A DNA stretch of 64,000 nucleotides. It comes from Eucommia ulmoides. Lineage: Eukaryota > Streptophyta > Magnoliopsida > Garryales > Eucommiaceae. The translations under genes were made by a program, and so were the position numbers. This document shows, in pieces, positions 1-11,657 of this stretch (positions are counted from its first letter, which is position 1; each line of letters opens with the position of its first letter). The notes under the pieces are model-generated. The model was given only the letters and a program-made list of their open reading frames with translations. It ran no database searches and was not told where the DNA came from. The DNA lies in NCBI GenBank assembly GCA_016647705.1, contig CM028330.1:53246897-53310896 (forward strand), written 5' to 3'.

Positions 1-640
1 TTTAGTCTCGTTCGAAGATAAACCGCTAAGAACGCTCAACGATCGATTCACCGTCTTCTCTACTTTGAGATGTGAGCTCCACCTCTAAAACTCCTAAACC
101 CTAGCCTAAATATGGCCTAAGGTGCCCAATGGCCGGTGGGGCTCAAGAAATGGGGAGAGAGAATGGTATTTATAAGCAAGAGATCTCAAAATATCTAAAT
201 AAAATATCTAGGCTGTGCAGAGGGTTACCGCCGCGGCAGTAGGATTCACCGCTGCGGCGGTGAGTAGATCGGTTCAATGATCGCTGTAGCGATAAAGACA
301 GCGGTGGACTAGAAAGAGCATTCTGCTGGATTTTCGCCTAGGCGATGGACTGTCAGTAGCCTATCTTTTGTTTCTATGCTTCTTCACCGCTGCGGCGGCG
401 GTCCGTCAGTTTGCCTTTCTCGGCATCTTCATAGTCGCGGCAGTGGGCTTGTTTCACAGGTTTGCCTCCGAGCTTGTTTTTCCACCGTTCTTTGATTACT
501 TTTGGTTCGATCTCATTATTTTCTCAGTAACGTTTATGTAAAAAATATGAAAACTAATTAAAACATAATAAAATACTATGTAAACGCACGAAAACTAACT
601 TAATTCGGTTAGAAAATACGTAGGTGGATCACACCTATCA
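1..640 (-). mobile_element. Athila-like LTR, partial (runs off the left edge)
   Basis: This is the terminal part of an LTR ending in CCTATCA at 640. The last 100 bases resemble the ends of the complete Athila LTRs at 14862-16226 and 31148-32511, with a shared A-rich stretch, AATTCGG and ACCTATCA. It contains several copies of the CCGCTGCGGCGG-type palindrome that also marks those LTRs. Read on the minus strand it has a TATA box (CTTATAAATACC, near 165-176), so the element is inferred to run on minus. It lies inside what appears to be the first intron of the MULE A transposase gene. The 5 bases after it (GTAAC, 641-645) would be one copy of the target duplication; the other lies outside the window. 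Confidence 0.75.
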
Positions 641-819
641 GTAACGTTGAAGGTGGTACTGGTTGGTTGTTTATTATGCTCAAGTGGTGTTTGTGTTTCA
701 TTTTGTGTTTGTATTGTTCCTCCGTTGATCTGTTAGGGTTTTGGTTTTACTTGGAGGCTTGTCTATGTTATTTTGTTTTTCTTCTGGTAATGTTGTCTTC
801 TTTTTGTTACATTATGCAG
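641..819 (+). other. End of intron 1 of MULE A transposase
   Basis: T-rich sequence ends in ATTATGCAG at 819, a good 3' splice site directly before the first recognisable coding exon. MULE B has the same arrangement: a short first exon, then a T-rich intron of about 350 bases that ends just before the N-terminal domain. The upstream exon of MULE A is not in the window. Confidence 0.6.
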
Positions 820-3529
820 AGTTATGGATTTGAGATTTGAGTTGCATTGTCATTATATAACTGAAGTTGGTACAATTCGTAATGTTGATGCCGATAAGTT
901 TGCCTTGTTTGATCTATTAGATGCCATAGATAAATTGTTTGCTGGCGTGATACCCACTGAACAAGGTGTTGCATTGATTGTTTATAATGGAGTGCCCAAA
1001 TCTAGGGAAAGAATTCAAGTGATGACTGATGAATCTATTTTACAAATGTCTGACTTGTATGGTAAACATAGGATTACGGATATTGATTTATTCATCGAAT
1101 CACAATTGAATGTGCCATTAAATATGGGTCCACCAGTAGGTGTTGAAGGAGTAATCGTGGACAGTGATGATGATGAGAGTGATGAAGAACAGGGCAGTGA
1201 GAGTGATAGGGGCAATGGGATTGAGAGTGAGGTTGAGAGTGGGGATGAGAGTGATAGTAGTATCAAAGTGTGGACTACTGACGAGGATGATGAGTGGATG
1301 CCTGAGGAAGAACTTGGGTTGTCAGACTCAGAGGAATTAGAATTGGAGTAAGAAAATGCAGAAAATATTGAAAGTAGCGATGATGATCAATTGTCTAATT
1401 ATGAGTCAAGCGATAACTCTGGGAACGAAAGTGATGAGAAGGATGAAAATATTGAAAGTAACAGTGGTAGGAAACCCTACAAAACAAATGAGCGGTGTGA
1501 TACTTCTAATTGCCTAGTATATCAGAAACCAGGGGATGGAGAAACACCTGTTTTTTCTGTAGGAATGTTGTTCAGCAGTATTCATGAATTTAGGGCTGCC
1601 CTTAGTGATTATGTGGTAAAGGTTGGGTTCAAATTGTTTAGGAAGAAGACTGAATGGAGAAGAATCATTGCTAACTGTAGTGAGAAGGGCTGCCAGTGGA
1701 GAATTTATGCTACCCCTATGCCTGGACAATCTTCATACATAATTACTACTCTGAAACCAGATCATACATGCATTAGAAATATGAGTCGTGTGGCTGAGGC
1801 AACTTCAACTTGGATTGCAAACATAATTCTTAAAGAGTTTAAAAATAATCTAAACATTAACAATGATTGTCTATAAGCCAAACTGAAAGAAGTATGGCGT
1901 ATTGAGGCATCCAAGAGACAGCTATATAGGGCTAGGGCAAAGGCAATGGAGATGCTTGAAGGTAAATATGGTGCATCTTATGCTTTGCTACTTGGTTATG
2001 AAGTGCAAGTGAAAAAATCCAATCCTGGAAGTGCAATCAGGATACAATATTTCAAACCATCCGTTAAAGTGTCCCCCGTTTTCTGCCAGTTGTTTATTTT
2101 CTTTTATGCTCAGAGGATGGGGTATTTGGATGGGTGTAGGTCTTTCATAGGAGTGGATGCATGTTTTTCGAAAAATCCATATAGTGGTGTATTGTTGTCA
2201 GTTGTTGCTTTGGATGGAAATGATGGTCTGTTCCCATCAGCAGTTGGTGTAGCTGATGGAGAGTCAATCCAGATATGGTCTTAGTTCTTCCAAAACTTAA
2301 AGCAAATGCTTGGAGGAGCTATAATTGGGGCTTCTTTCACTGTAATGTCTGATTGGCACAAGGTATTTTTAGTTCTGAAAATTTAATTTATGCTTAATGC
2401 TCTATTTTATTCTCTGTCTCAGGCAATTGAAACCTCAGTTGGTAAGGTTTTTCCTCAAGCAACACACAAAATATGTTGCCAACACCTGCTAGGGAACTTT
2501 CGGAAGAGACACCCTGGATTACATTTGAGGAAGCTATTTTGGAAGGCTGGAAGGGCATATAATGAAATGGAGTTCTTGGATGCTATGGAAATGATGAAAA
2601 CACTGGATGTCAATGCCTACAATTGGTTAATGGAGCACCCAATTCAGACATGGGCAAGGCATACTTTTGATGAAAAGGTAAGATGTGATCATATAACCAA
2701 CAACCTAGTTGAATCGTTTAATAGTTGGTTAGGATCTCTCAGATGCAAGCCTATTTTGAGTCTGCTTGAGGGAATTAGGACAAAACTGATGACCAGGCTG
2801 CATAAAAGGTATGAGAAGGCTGTCAATTGGGAGGGTGAATTTTGCAAAAACATAAAGAAAATGTGTAGGGCAGCAGTGGATAATGGACAGAAGCACTGCA
2901 AAGTTCTATGGACTGGTGGTACTGAATTTGAAGTGAGTGATGAGAAGGGTGTTGGACATGTTGTGGAGTTGGAAAAAATGAAATGCATATGTGGGGAGTG
3001 GCAAATTAGTGGTGTTCCATGCGAACATATTGCAACAACCATCATTTCTCAACGAGCCAATGTTCCACACTACATTCATCCTTTTTTTGCCAAAGAAACC
3101 TACCTAAGCATCCACCATAATATGATTCACCCAATTGTAGATCATGAATTTTGGAAGTTTAATCCAAGTAATCCATTGAAGCCCCCACTAACTAGAAGGC
3201 AAAGTGGTAGGCCAAAGAGAGAGAGAAGAAGGGGAGAGGATGGACAAACTACCAGTCGAAAGAGGAAGAAAATTGGTGATGATGAAGGACAATAAAGTGG
3301 AAAGAGGGTGAAGATGAGGCAAACTATCAAGTGCAAGTTCTGTTTGCAATTTGGACACAACATAAGAACTTGTCCAAAAAAGAAAACAAATGGAGGTGGA
3401 GCAGTAACTGATGGAGCAAAAACTAATGGAGCAACCGATAGACCAACAGATAGAGCAACAACTGATGCACCAGGTGGAGGAAATCCATGTCAACAAGATA
3501 GAGAGCTAACTCAAGCCTCTGGGCAATGA
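820..3529 (+). pseudogene. MULE A transposase (mudrA-like), interrupted by four stop codons
   Basis: Mutator-type DDE transposase, a nuclear enzyme that cuts and pastes the element. One reading frame runs from 820 to 3529 across an intron at 2363-2422 (GTATTT...CTCAG, phase 0). In-frame stops lie at 1349, 1874, 2282 and 3293, with no frameshift. Domains in order: a PB1-like N-terminal domain (roughly residues 1-95); an acidic linker of D/E/S runs; a MuDR-type DNA-binding domain around 1540-1800 (Cys-containing ANCSEKGCQWR motif); the MULE catalytic domain with DDE candidates in FIGVDACF, VMSDWH and NLVESF and the conserved CCQHLLGNF; a SWIM zinc finger (CICGEW...CEHIA, near 2990-3035); and a CX2CX4HX4C zinc knuckle (CKFCLQFGHNIRTC, near 3330-3375). 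The TAG at 2282 replaces a Trp of the family W-x-W-F motif. It was probably recently autonomous and is now non-functional. Confidence 0.9.
2363..2422 (+). other. Intron inside the MULE A catalytic domain
   Basis: A 60-base AT-rich intron with GT-AG borders lies directly after the codons for the second catalytic Asp (SDWHK). Removing it keeps the frame. MULE B has an intron at the equivalent point, after SDEQK, so the position is conserved between the two families. Confidence 0.8.
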
Positions 3530-4369
3530 ATGTGATTGAACTATTTTTTTTTGTTGACAAATGGTATAGGTTGAAGTGATAACTGTGAAGTAAGCATGGG
3601 ACAAATATTTTTTTGAGCTACATTAGTGTATATCTTATTGTGAAATCCAATTGATTTATTTTGTATGTATTTTGATATCAATTGGAAGTGCTAATTGTGA
3701 ATCACTTTTGATGTATTTTGATATCAATGAATGTATATCAATGAATGTGGTTAAATGTGGTTGAATGTGTTTGAATGTGATTGAGTGTTGTTTGAATGTA
3801 GTTTAATATTGTTTGAATGTGGTTGAATGTGACTGTCATTTTCATTCCGGTATTGTTTACTATCATAATGGTTGAATGTGGTTCAATGTGATTGAGTATT
3901 GTTTGAATGTGGTTCAAACAGGTTGAGTATTGTTTGAAGGCAAGCAACTGATGACTGCATTTTTGGAAGGATGTATTTTTTAAGGCTGCATTGAAGGTTG
4001 CATTTTTGGAAGGCCATAATGGTTGAATATGGCTACCTTTTTTCCATTGAAGGCTGCATTTTCATTCCAGGTTGCATTCCATGCTCTGTTTTACATTCCA
4101 GACTGCATTTTTTGATCAAATGCAGTCCAGGCTGTATTTTTTGATCAAAATTACACTCCAATTTTGTCCAAATTTGAGCAAATTAACTCCATTTTGTTTA
4201 AACACACTTCAAAATCATGCTCAAACTTTGCAATTATGATAAACCAAGAATTTTTCTTCAATTTCAATTCATCAAAATTACATTTCCAACAGTACAAATT
4301 TCATCACATAACCAAAAACACTTGAAAACACCAATTTCATTACAAACCACAAACTTTAATTGCAAGAAA
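3530..4369. repeat. Spacer with short degenerate tandem repeats (MULE A)
   Basis: No coding sequence is seen. From about 3720 to 3945 the DNA is a degenerate array of 9-11-base words of the type TTGAATGTGG and TTGAGTATTG. From about 3960 to 4150 a second set of words (GGCTGCATTTT, CCAGGCTGCATTT) recurs. The spacer lies between the convergent transposase and GRF ORFs, where both transcripts should terminate. Confidence 0.6.
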
Positions 4370-4765
4370 TTACAATACAACAAAACAAATCAAAGTCCAT
4401 TTCTTTATCTTCTCCACCGTTAATTCCAATTTCTTCATTCTCAAATTGTTTTCACACTTCAATGCAGCAACCTCCTCCATCAGTTCTACATATAGATCAT
4501 CATTTTTCTTAGAAATTCCATTATCTTCAACATCATCTTTTGCTCCAATTGTCTTAATTGAATCCGGAACAAGTTAATTCCAAATTCTACATATTCTAGG
4601 AGCACAACAATAATAGAGAAGACCCTTGGTAGGTTTCTCACCTTGAACAACCCTAATGTCTGCTCTCTTTCCACAAGTGTAGAATTTAGGAGAAAATCGC
4701 ATATCTATGTTCGAACCCCCCAAATTGTTGTTTAATCCACCAGATAACATACTACTATAGGACAT
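4370..4765 (-). pseudogene. GRF-type zinc-finger protein of MULE A, one in-frame stop
   Basis: The minus-strand ORF starts at the ATG at 4765 and runs in one frame to a TAA at 4370-4372, with one internal TAA about 64 codons in. The first half (YTCGKRADIRVV ... YYCCAPR-ICRIW) resembles a GRF zinc finger; the first Cys of the usual CxCG appears lost. The second half is acidic, then a Leu/Glu/Lys-rich stretch likely to form a coiled coil (MEEVAALKCENNLRMKKLEL). GRF fingers in other proteins bind nucleic acid, mostly single-stranded DNA. It is convergent to the transposase and ends about 840 bases from it. This is the same layout as the GRF ORF of MULE B. Its function in transposition is unknown. 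Confidence 0.65.
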
Positions 4766-5099
4766 TAAGGGTTTGAAGTGGATTGGTTTAAGTTGTGGTT
4801 CGTTGTTGCAAGCAGGTTAGGGAAGACGACGAAGTGCGGGTTTCAAATGGAGGTGAAGGTGAAGAAGAGATGATGGGAGAGAGAAAAATAAAAAGAAAAT
4901 GAAAAATTGAGGAAGAAAAACCTTGGCCTTCTTACTGATTAGGGACGACGATGAAAGAGTTGATGCTTGGCCATGGACATTGATGGAGGTGAAGGAAGGA
5001 AGCTAAGCTGGGTAACGATCGGTTCAATTAAAGAGATGAAGAAGGAGAAGGGCAATTAGGTCATTTCATATGTTTTCAATTGGAGGGAATAACTAAGGG

Positions 5100-5339
5100 C
5101 AATTTAGTCATTGGACAAAGAGTAAATAAGGGCAATTTGGTAATGAAAAATGGTCAATACGGTCAACAATTACAAATTTGACTGTCAAAGGGTATTTTCG
5201 GCATACAAAATGAACTGGGGGTTGGGGGTCTGACTGTCCTTTGACCAAAGAGTTCAAGGGTGTTCCATGTAATTTTAATAGTTGAGGGAATTCTCATAAT
5301 CACGGTCAATAGTTCAGGTGGTGTAAGGGAAATTATCCC
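5100..5339. mobile_element. Right terminal region of MULE A
   Basis: On minus it opens GGGATAATTTCCCTTACACC and continues with sequence typical of plant MULE termini (accacctgaactattgac, ccctcaactatt). Its partner repeat is outside the window, so length and identity cannot be measured. Confidence 0.5.
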
Positions 5340-6312
5340 ATATTTACATATATGTGTGTGTATTAATTAATTAAATTATTTATTTTAATTTATAAATTTA
5401 ATTTATGATTGGATTTTACGAAAAGAGCTTGATAATACGCCCACACCTGACAGCACCGGGGCTCACATAATCTTTTTTTTTGGTACATACCGAGGCTCAC
5501 ATAATCTAATTGGACCAAAATGCCCCCCACATACCAACATGTCTCTTTCTTGTTCTTTGTATCATTTGCTCATGTGGTCCATCCCAAATCAGTCATTTAA
5601 GCCCTTTTGTACAAATGAATTTTAGATGCAACAAACCTGGAGAAATTATTAGTGCGTGATTGAATTTAATACAAACTTGTATTTTAGCGGTTATATAGTG
5701 TACCGTTTGTAAAAATATCTCAGCTGTTAACCGTTTGTTAAAAAAAAATAGAGTGTGATTGAATTTGTAGTTTTTGAGTTAATATCAACTAAATGGAATT
5801 TGTTCGTGTCTAAAACTTGTCGACAAATGAAAGGTACGAAACCAAACTGCTTTTCACTAATTTTGGCATCACAGAAAGGGTCGATACACGGTGCATTCAC
5901 CCTATTCGCCAAATGCCTGTAGAAAGACCAGTCGAGATATTATCTAGCGAAATCTCTCGGACGTGAGAGTAAAAACATGTTTGATAACGCTGAAATTTTA
6001 AGTGTTGAAAATATATAAAACTTGTTTGATAAAATTAAAATTTTAAATGATAAATTTTTTGGCTGAGTATGTACAGTAGGAGAATGAAGTAACCCACATT
6101 TCATTGAAATTTTTTAAAGAAACTTTAAGAAGAACTTAACTGATTAAGTGGTCTTAATTATAGTTATCAAATAAATTTGTTAAAAACGCACTTAATCTAT
6201 TCCATTTTCAACACTTAATCAAGTTTACAAACATGACCTAAGTATCTGAACCGAGCATGAAAAAAAGATCAAAAACAAAATAAAATATGATATATCAACC
6301 TTAAATGAGAGT

Positions 6313-6369
<57 letters not shown>

Positions 6370-6813
6370 TGAATGACTCTAGTTTAGAGTGGTCTTTGAG
6401 ATTGGTAAAGCAAGATGATTAGCACTAATCAATTATGATTAGGACTTAATCATATTTGATTAGTAGATACCGTTGGAAAAAGACGATGACCCTCTCAGCA
6501 TGGGGTCAGGCCAGGCCAAACCCACGTGACTCGAAGGATCTGGTTAATGTTAACTAAAATATCGGTATGAACTTTTTATTTTATTTTATATAACAATATA
6601 TATATATAACAAAAAACATTTTATTAAAATTATTAAAAAAGTAATAACAATTACTATTAATTATATAAAAATTCAGCACATAATTTTTGGGCTGTGTGTG
6701 AGAATTTAATAAGGTGGGCAGTAGAGAGTAAGAGAGGTAACTTTCTACTAGATATTGGCCAATAAAGGAGATATTATTGCACAGGCTTTATAAACAAAAG
6801 CAAAATTCAAGGG
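5340..6813. other. Gene-free AT-rich DNA
   Basis: No reading frame with recognisable content. Only short chance ORFs and homopolymer runs are present, apart from the TA microsatellite listed separately. Confidence 0.6.
6315..6365. repeat. TA microsatellite
   Basis: An uninterrupted run of about 25 TA dinucleotides. Confidence 0.97.
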
Positions 6814-7736
6814 TTATTGCTTTTTATACCCATATACTTTTTGTTTTATTTCAATTTAACTACCCTCTACTTTAAAAATTTACATATCACTTCCTTCAAC
6901 TTTTGACTAAAGGAAAATTTTCAAATTTCGTTAAAAAAAATGAATTATTTTATTTTATTTTTTAATTTAAATTTATTATTTAAAGGTGATGATACCCAAA
7001 TATCGGGATCTTAGTAACTGTGTGTGGTGTCCTCTGATCTTTAGCTCCTCGTAGCGAGTGGTGCCTGCAATAATTTTTATACTAGAAGTTTGGGTCTCGA
7101 TGAAAAATCTCCAGCATGAGAATAAATAATTCGGATAAATATGATTTTTGATTCAAATGTGTAGGGTTTTCAAACTTACCTCAATTCCCTCACACTCTGG
7201 ACATTTATATATTCATATTTTATGGTAAAACGTGGAGAGATAGCACCTAGTAACAATCATAATGAATCCATGGGAAGACAACACTCAACATGAAATTTCA
7301 CAAGTTAACATGAAATACGTGATTCTCTCATACGAATGTTCCAGCCAGGCCAAATCCCGATTAGAGGGTCAATCCGCATTTGGCACAAGGGTTGATTCCA
7401 ATTTTGGGTTTGGCCCGTTTATAACTCACATGACCATTTTACCCTTCATCAAAAGGTAATAAAAGAGAAAAACTTTCATTTCCTCTCTATAATTCTTACT
7501 TCCATTTTTTTAATAAAGGTAAAAAAAAAAGAGAGAGTAATTTTACCTATTTAATGTAGAATTTAAACAAATAATTTAATTTCATCCAATTTTTAACATA
7601 TTCAACTAAATAAAACACACACAAAAAAAATAATTTTTTAATTTATTATAAGTAGGAGAGGAAAAAGCGTAAATTTTGAAAATAAAAGAGACAAAAAAAA
7701 TTAAGTACAAAATACAAGGGCGATAAAAAGCAATAA
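6814..7736. mobile_element. Foldback / MITE-like element
   Basis: The left end TTATTGCTTTTTATACCC is answered at the right end by the reverse complement TTATTGCTTTTTATCGCCC. Imperfect T-rich inverted similarity extends about 100 bases inward. The termini resemble those of the foldback element at 11658-12107 (shared ATTGCTTTTTA and ACCCTCTACTTTAAAAA words), so they are probably one family. No clear target duplication was found and the interior has no convincing coding sequence. Confidence 0.55.
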
Positions 7737-7992
7737 ACTCTGTGCCCCCATTTGATGAATAACGACACCAGGGGGTCAATTTTTAAAATCAGAACTCTCG
7801 CGTCTCAATCTTTGGTCCCTCATAAATGTGTAATATTGTAGATAGGTGCATTTTCTTTTTGTATGTTTCTGATTCATTGCCTGCAATATTTAATGCTATG
7901 TGATGTGGTGGATACATTCGACAACGGACGATGTGGAAAATAAATTGAGGGAGCATTAAATTTTTTTTAAGATATTTATATAAATTAGATGG

Positions 7993-7993
<1 letters not shown>

Positions 7994-8051
<58 letters not shown>
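7994..8051. repeat. Compound CT/TA microsatellite
   Basis: About 18 CT units are followed directly by about 11 TA units. Confidence 0.97.
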
Positions 8052-8669
8052 TTTATTTTATTTTTAAATGAAGGAGAAAATGGAAGTTTTTAAAAGTTGC
8101 GCTTGCCAGACTGTTTAAAAACTCGAAATCGAAATCTCAAATTTAAAGTTAATTGATCATCTAAAACCCGACTGACCTATGATATAGGACAAAGTTTAAA
8201 ATTTATTTAAACCCGTACAGTGTACAATATTTGTTTGATTCTATTTTTATGAAGATGATCAGGTCTAGTAATACTGACGTGTTTTTTTAGACGGTGTACT
8301 TAAAAAAAATAGTTAGGTCTAGACTCCATAAATTTTGTGATCTACTAAAATTTAGTTACCATTCAATGTTTTCACCAAACGGTACTTACCATTCAATATT
8401 TCACTCAATGAGTAGTAGTACTAGTAGTTTGGTAATAAAGAGATTGATTATTTACAGCACAAATTCCACTTGAAAAATGTGATCTAATAATTTTTTTTTT
8501 TTTAAATATTAAATTAAAAAAAAAAATGGGTAAAATTTAAATTATGAGAATGATAGGAATTTTAGAAAGTCGCAGTATGCGTATTTAATCTATCGATGAA
8601 CTGCTAAATCATTTGTCTTGTTTTGGCTTCGCTAAGGCTAGAAAAATTATGGTTCTCGAGTATCCAATA

Positions 8670-8977
8670 AGTTTTTGCACATTGCACTTTTAAAATTTTA
8701 GAAAAAAAGTTATATTTTAGTTCTTATATTTTTAATTTGAACACATTAAACCCTTAAATTTTTAAATTCTGTCACACCAATCTAAAATTGACAACTTCGT
8801 TATTTTTTATGATGGAAAGTAGCCACTTGCCACGTAGATGAATTACGTCATAAAAAATAAATAAAGACTGTCTTGACACAATTTGGATACTTTGGTTAAT
8901 GTCTTCAAATTGAAACGACATGGATTAAACTAAAACTTCTCTAAAATTTCAGGGGTAGTACAAAGTGCAAAAAACTC
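8670..8977. mobile_element. MITE with TTTTTGCACTTTGTA termini
   Basis: The element starts AGTTTTTGCACATTGCAC and ends GTACAAAGTGCAAAAAACTC. The terminal inverted repeats are long and imperfect, and the centre holds inverted ATGACG/CGTCATAAAAAAT words. Two further members lie in the 3' flanks of the duplicated host genes (49517-49786 and 56682-56973), with the same termini and the same central inverted words. Confidence 0.75.
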
Positions 8978-10547
8978 TTTATTTGATATTAGTTTAAAGT
9001 TGTCATCAAAAAAGATAATTACACAAATTAAAATTAAATTAAATATTAAAATATAAATAAATTTTGATATTTAAAGGATAAAAAAATATAATTAAATTCA
9101 CACATCTATTCTAGATAAGGTAAACTAATAAAAACTAATCTCAATTAAAACTGTCTTATTTAACCGCCAAATTAAATGGAAGAACTAATTACAATTGTAA
9201 TTTAAAAATATTGGTCAGAATTTTGGCAGCAATTGTCCTGTGGCGAAGGTTTGGGCGTGCATTAAGTCACAGTCGAATGTCGTGGGCGCTTGTGTGTGCT
9301 GAATGCACTGTAAGTCTCGGGTATATATATTTTCTAATACTAATTGATTTTAGGATGAACGATTGCACCTGAAATCTTATAAAAAATATATGGTTTAAAG
9401 TCAAACGTATAAAAGTATTAGACTATATAAAAATAGGGTTATAATTAGAGGATTTTTTTTTGTTTTTTGGTATGAAAAAGCAAACATAAACATAGATAGA
9501 AGCAAACTGAAGCGGAGCCGTACAAGTCAGTCTTCAATAGCGCAACGTTCACTGCCTGCCTCATACAGCAACTAGGACTGAAGCCGCCTAACTTGCGCAG
9601 GGGGTTGTGAACCGTACAAAAAGAAAAATTGCATTTGGGCGCGTAGTTTAAAGAAAAAGGCGGTTGGCGCATGGTCACGAGTTGTGGTGCAGTGCGCACT
9701 CCTCTCTCTCACTCATTGTAAAGACAAATTATGGGGGGCTTATTCTGTAATATTTACAAAATGATGGGGTCAAAAAAGAACAAATGATGGTCCACCTCTC
9801 TTCTTGATGTTTCCTTTTCTTCATCCTGAATTCCTATTAGGGGTTGTGTCCACGTGGCAACAAAGGGTGATTCTTATGTGTTCTTAAATTATCCCTAGAG
9901 ATATTACTTCGGTCGACAAAAGCAGATATTTTTATTCGATTTTCTTAAAGAACACTCTAGAAAATAAAAAAGATATCTAATTATGAATACAATAGAACGA
10001 TTCAGAAAAGTGATTAATCGAACTGCGTGTAAACTGATTTGGACACAACATATTGTAAAATTGAAAAAAAAAAATCTTATTAAATTACTTTATTATTCCA
10101 AGTTTTAAATTTTAAATATTTTTTTCTTGTACTTATATTATACTTTTTGAGACAAGTGTTAAATTAATAAAGAATAATAAATTTTGACCAACAATCTCCT
10201 CGATTCTTAATTCAAAACAACAAACAATATCAACTCCATTACAAGATTCTAGTGCGTAAAGACACTATATCAAATTTCAATTTTTTTTTAAATATAAAAA
10301 ATATAAAATTTAAAGGGTACAAAATATAATTAAATTCAACTACTTTGTAACTAGGAGAATAAAATTTATAGGCAAAAATTTCCTCATCTCAACTATCGAT
10401 TCATACCAAATTAATCACAAACCCTCCATCAATTTTTTTTTTTTTTTAAAACTCATCCTGATTTATCAATAGATGAGAGAAATAAATCGCAAAAAAAATT
10501 ACACTTCAATTTTGCTTTATTAAACAGGAGTGGTGGTAGAGTTGTTA
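8978..10547. other. Gene-free AT-rich DNA
   Basis: Nothing recognisable is seen. A minus-strand ORF of 84 codons at 9445-9699 has no known motif and is judged a chance ORF. Confidence 0.55.
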
Positions 10548-11320
10548 GAGCATCTCGAAGGCTACTAGCCATTTTGGATAGCCAAACAAAAAAAATGGCT
10601 AGTTAAATAGTGATTTGATTATCCAAATTAAAAAATTCATTCCAATGCATACTAGCCATTTTTCATCCATTAATTTTTATTTAATTTTTTATCTAAATTT
10701 TCATCCAATAAACCTAATTAACCCTAATTACAGTGCAATTATTAAGTTAAAATTTACAAATATTGCATTTTGTATTAAAATTAGAATTAAACCCAATTAA
10801 CCCTAATTACAAACCGACCCTCCCCCAAATTACAAACCCACCCCTCCCTTTAATTTTCCAAACCCCCAATTCAGAAGATAGATCGAGAGACAGAGGGAGA
10901 GAGAGAGAGAGACGAACGAGCGACGGAGATGGTGACTGCGACGGCCGGCGTGGAGCTACGAGCTATTGCGATGGCGCTTGCAACGGCGAGAGCTATGGTT
11001 CAGATCTGTAGGGTAGGACGACGATCTTCAGATCTGGCGAGGCAGGAAGGAAAGGTCGGCAGACAGTTAGTGGAAGGAATGGTCACAGTTCAAGAAATCA
11101 AATATGAATGGAGAATCAGAGATGGAAGCAGCTCAACGGTAATTTTTCCTGCGAATGTACTTTTGGCTATTGAAATAATCTAACCAAATTTAGCTATTGT
11201 TCAAGGGGATAGCCATTTTGGCTATTCAAATGGCTATCCCATTGGAGTTGATTTTTTTTTTTTTTTTTTGGCTAGATAAGTTGGCAGTTGAAAGTTTTGG
11301 CTATCCCGTTGAAGTTGCTC
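10548..11320. mobile_element. Harbinger-like non-autonomous element (TTA target duplication)
   Basis: The element is flanked by TTA on both sides (10545-10547 and 11321-11323). Its ends are GAGCATCTCGAAGGCTACTAGCC and, reversed, GAGCAACTTCAACGGGATAGCC. A 3-bp TTA/TAA duplication is the mark of PIF/Harbinger elements. A second pair of inverted GGATAGCC words occurs internally near 11200-11250. The centre (about 10860-11170) is distinctly GC-rich, with GA runs and CGACGG/GCGACG words, unlike the AT-rich ends. This suggests captured or ancient coding DNA, but no open frame there is convincing. Confidence 0.75.
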
Positions 11321-11480
11321 TTAAGGGCCGAGGAGAGGCTCAAATCCCCGCTCAACTTTTGATTTTTTTTTTTTTGATTTAAAGTTTTACATAATATTCG
11401 CAAATAATAAAAACATCTAATAAATTTTCTAAAAGAAATTAAATTTTTGGCAATCAATTTTATGGGATTGCCAATTGCCA

Positions 11481-11529
11481 TTGTGTGTGTGTGTGTGTTG
11501 GGTTTGGGGGGTGGGGGGGGTGGGGGGGT
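11481..11529 (+). repeat. GT microsatellite followed by G-runs
   Basis: About eight GT units lead into four or more runs of 3-8 guanines separated by T or TTT. This is a possible G-quadruplex on the plus strand. No gene is nearby. Confidence 0.85.
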
Positions 11530-11657
11530 TGTTCATGTTTAATAGTGATGGTGTCATGTAATGTGAGTGAAAAAAGAGTGGCCCCCCTAGTGCATAGACT
11601 CTCAACAGCCGACATTAGAGTGTCGGAGAGGAATGTACTAAAAAAAAAGAGAGGATA

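Larger units (their letters stand above)
641..5339 (+). mobile_element. MULE A: MuDR-type transposon, right-hand portion
   Basis: This is the part of a Mutator-like element visible in the window. It comprises the remainder of intron 1, a mudrA-type transposase pseudogene on plus, a repetitive spacer, a convergent GRF-zinc-finger ORF on minus, and a right terminal region ending near 5339. The right end, read inward on minus, starts GGGATAATTTCCCTTACACC, a typical MULE-like terminus. The left inverted repeat is not in the window because an Athila-like LTR interrupts the element at 640. The right boundary is inferred from terminal sequence style and was not verified by pairing inverted repeats or a 9-bp target duplication. 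Confidence 0.75.

Noticed and set aside
9445..9699. 84-codon minus-strand ORF
   Set aside because: No motif, no family resemblance, flanks without promoter signals; consistent with a chance ORF.
10763..11183. Overlapping ORFs in the GC-rich core of the Harbinger-like element
   Set aside because: Repetitive Arg/Asp or Ala-rich translations in competing frames; none shows a domain.
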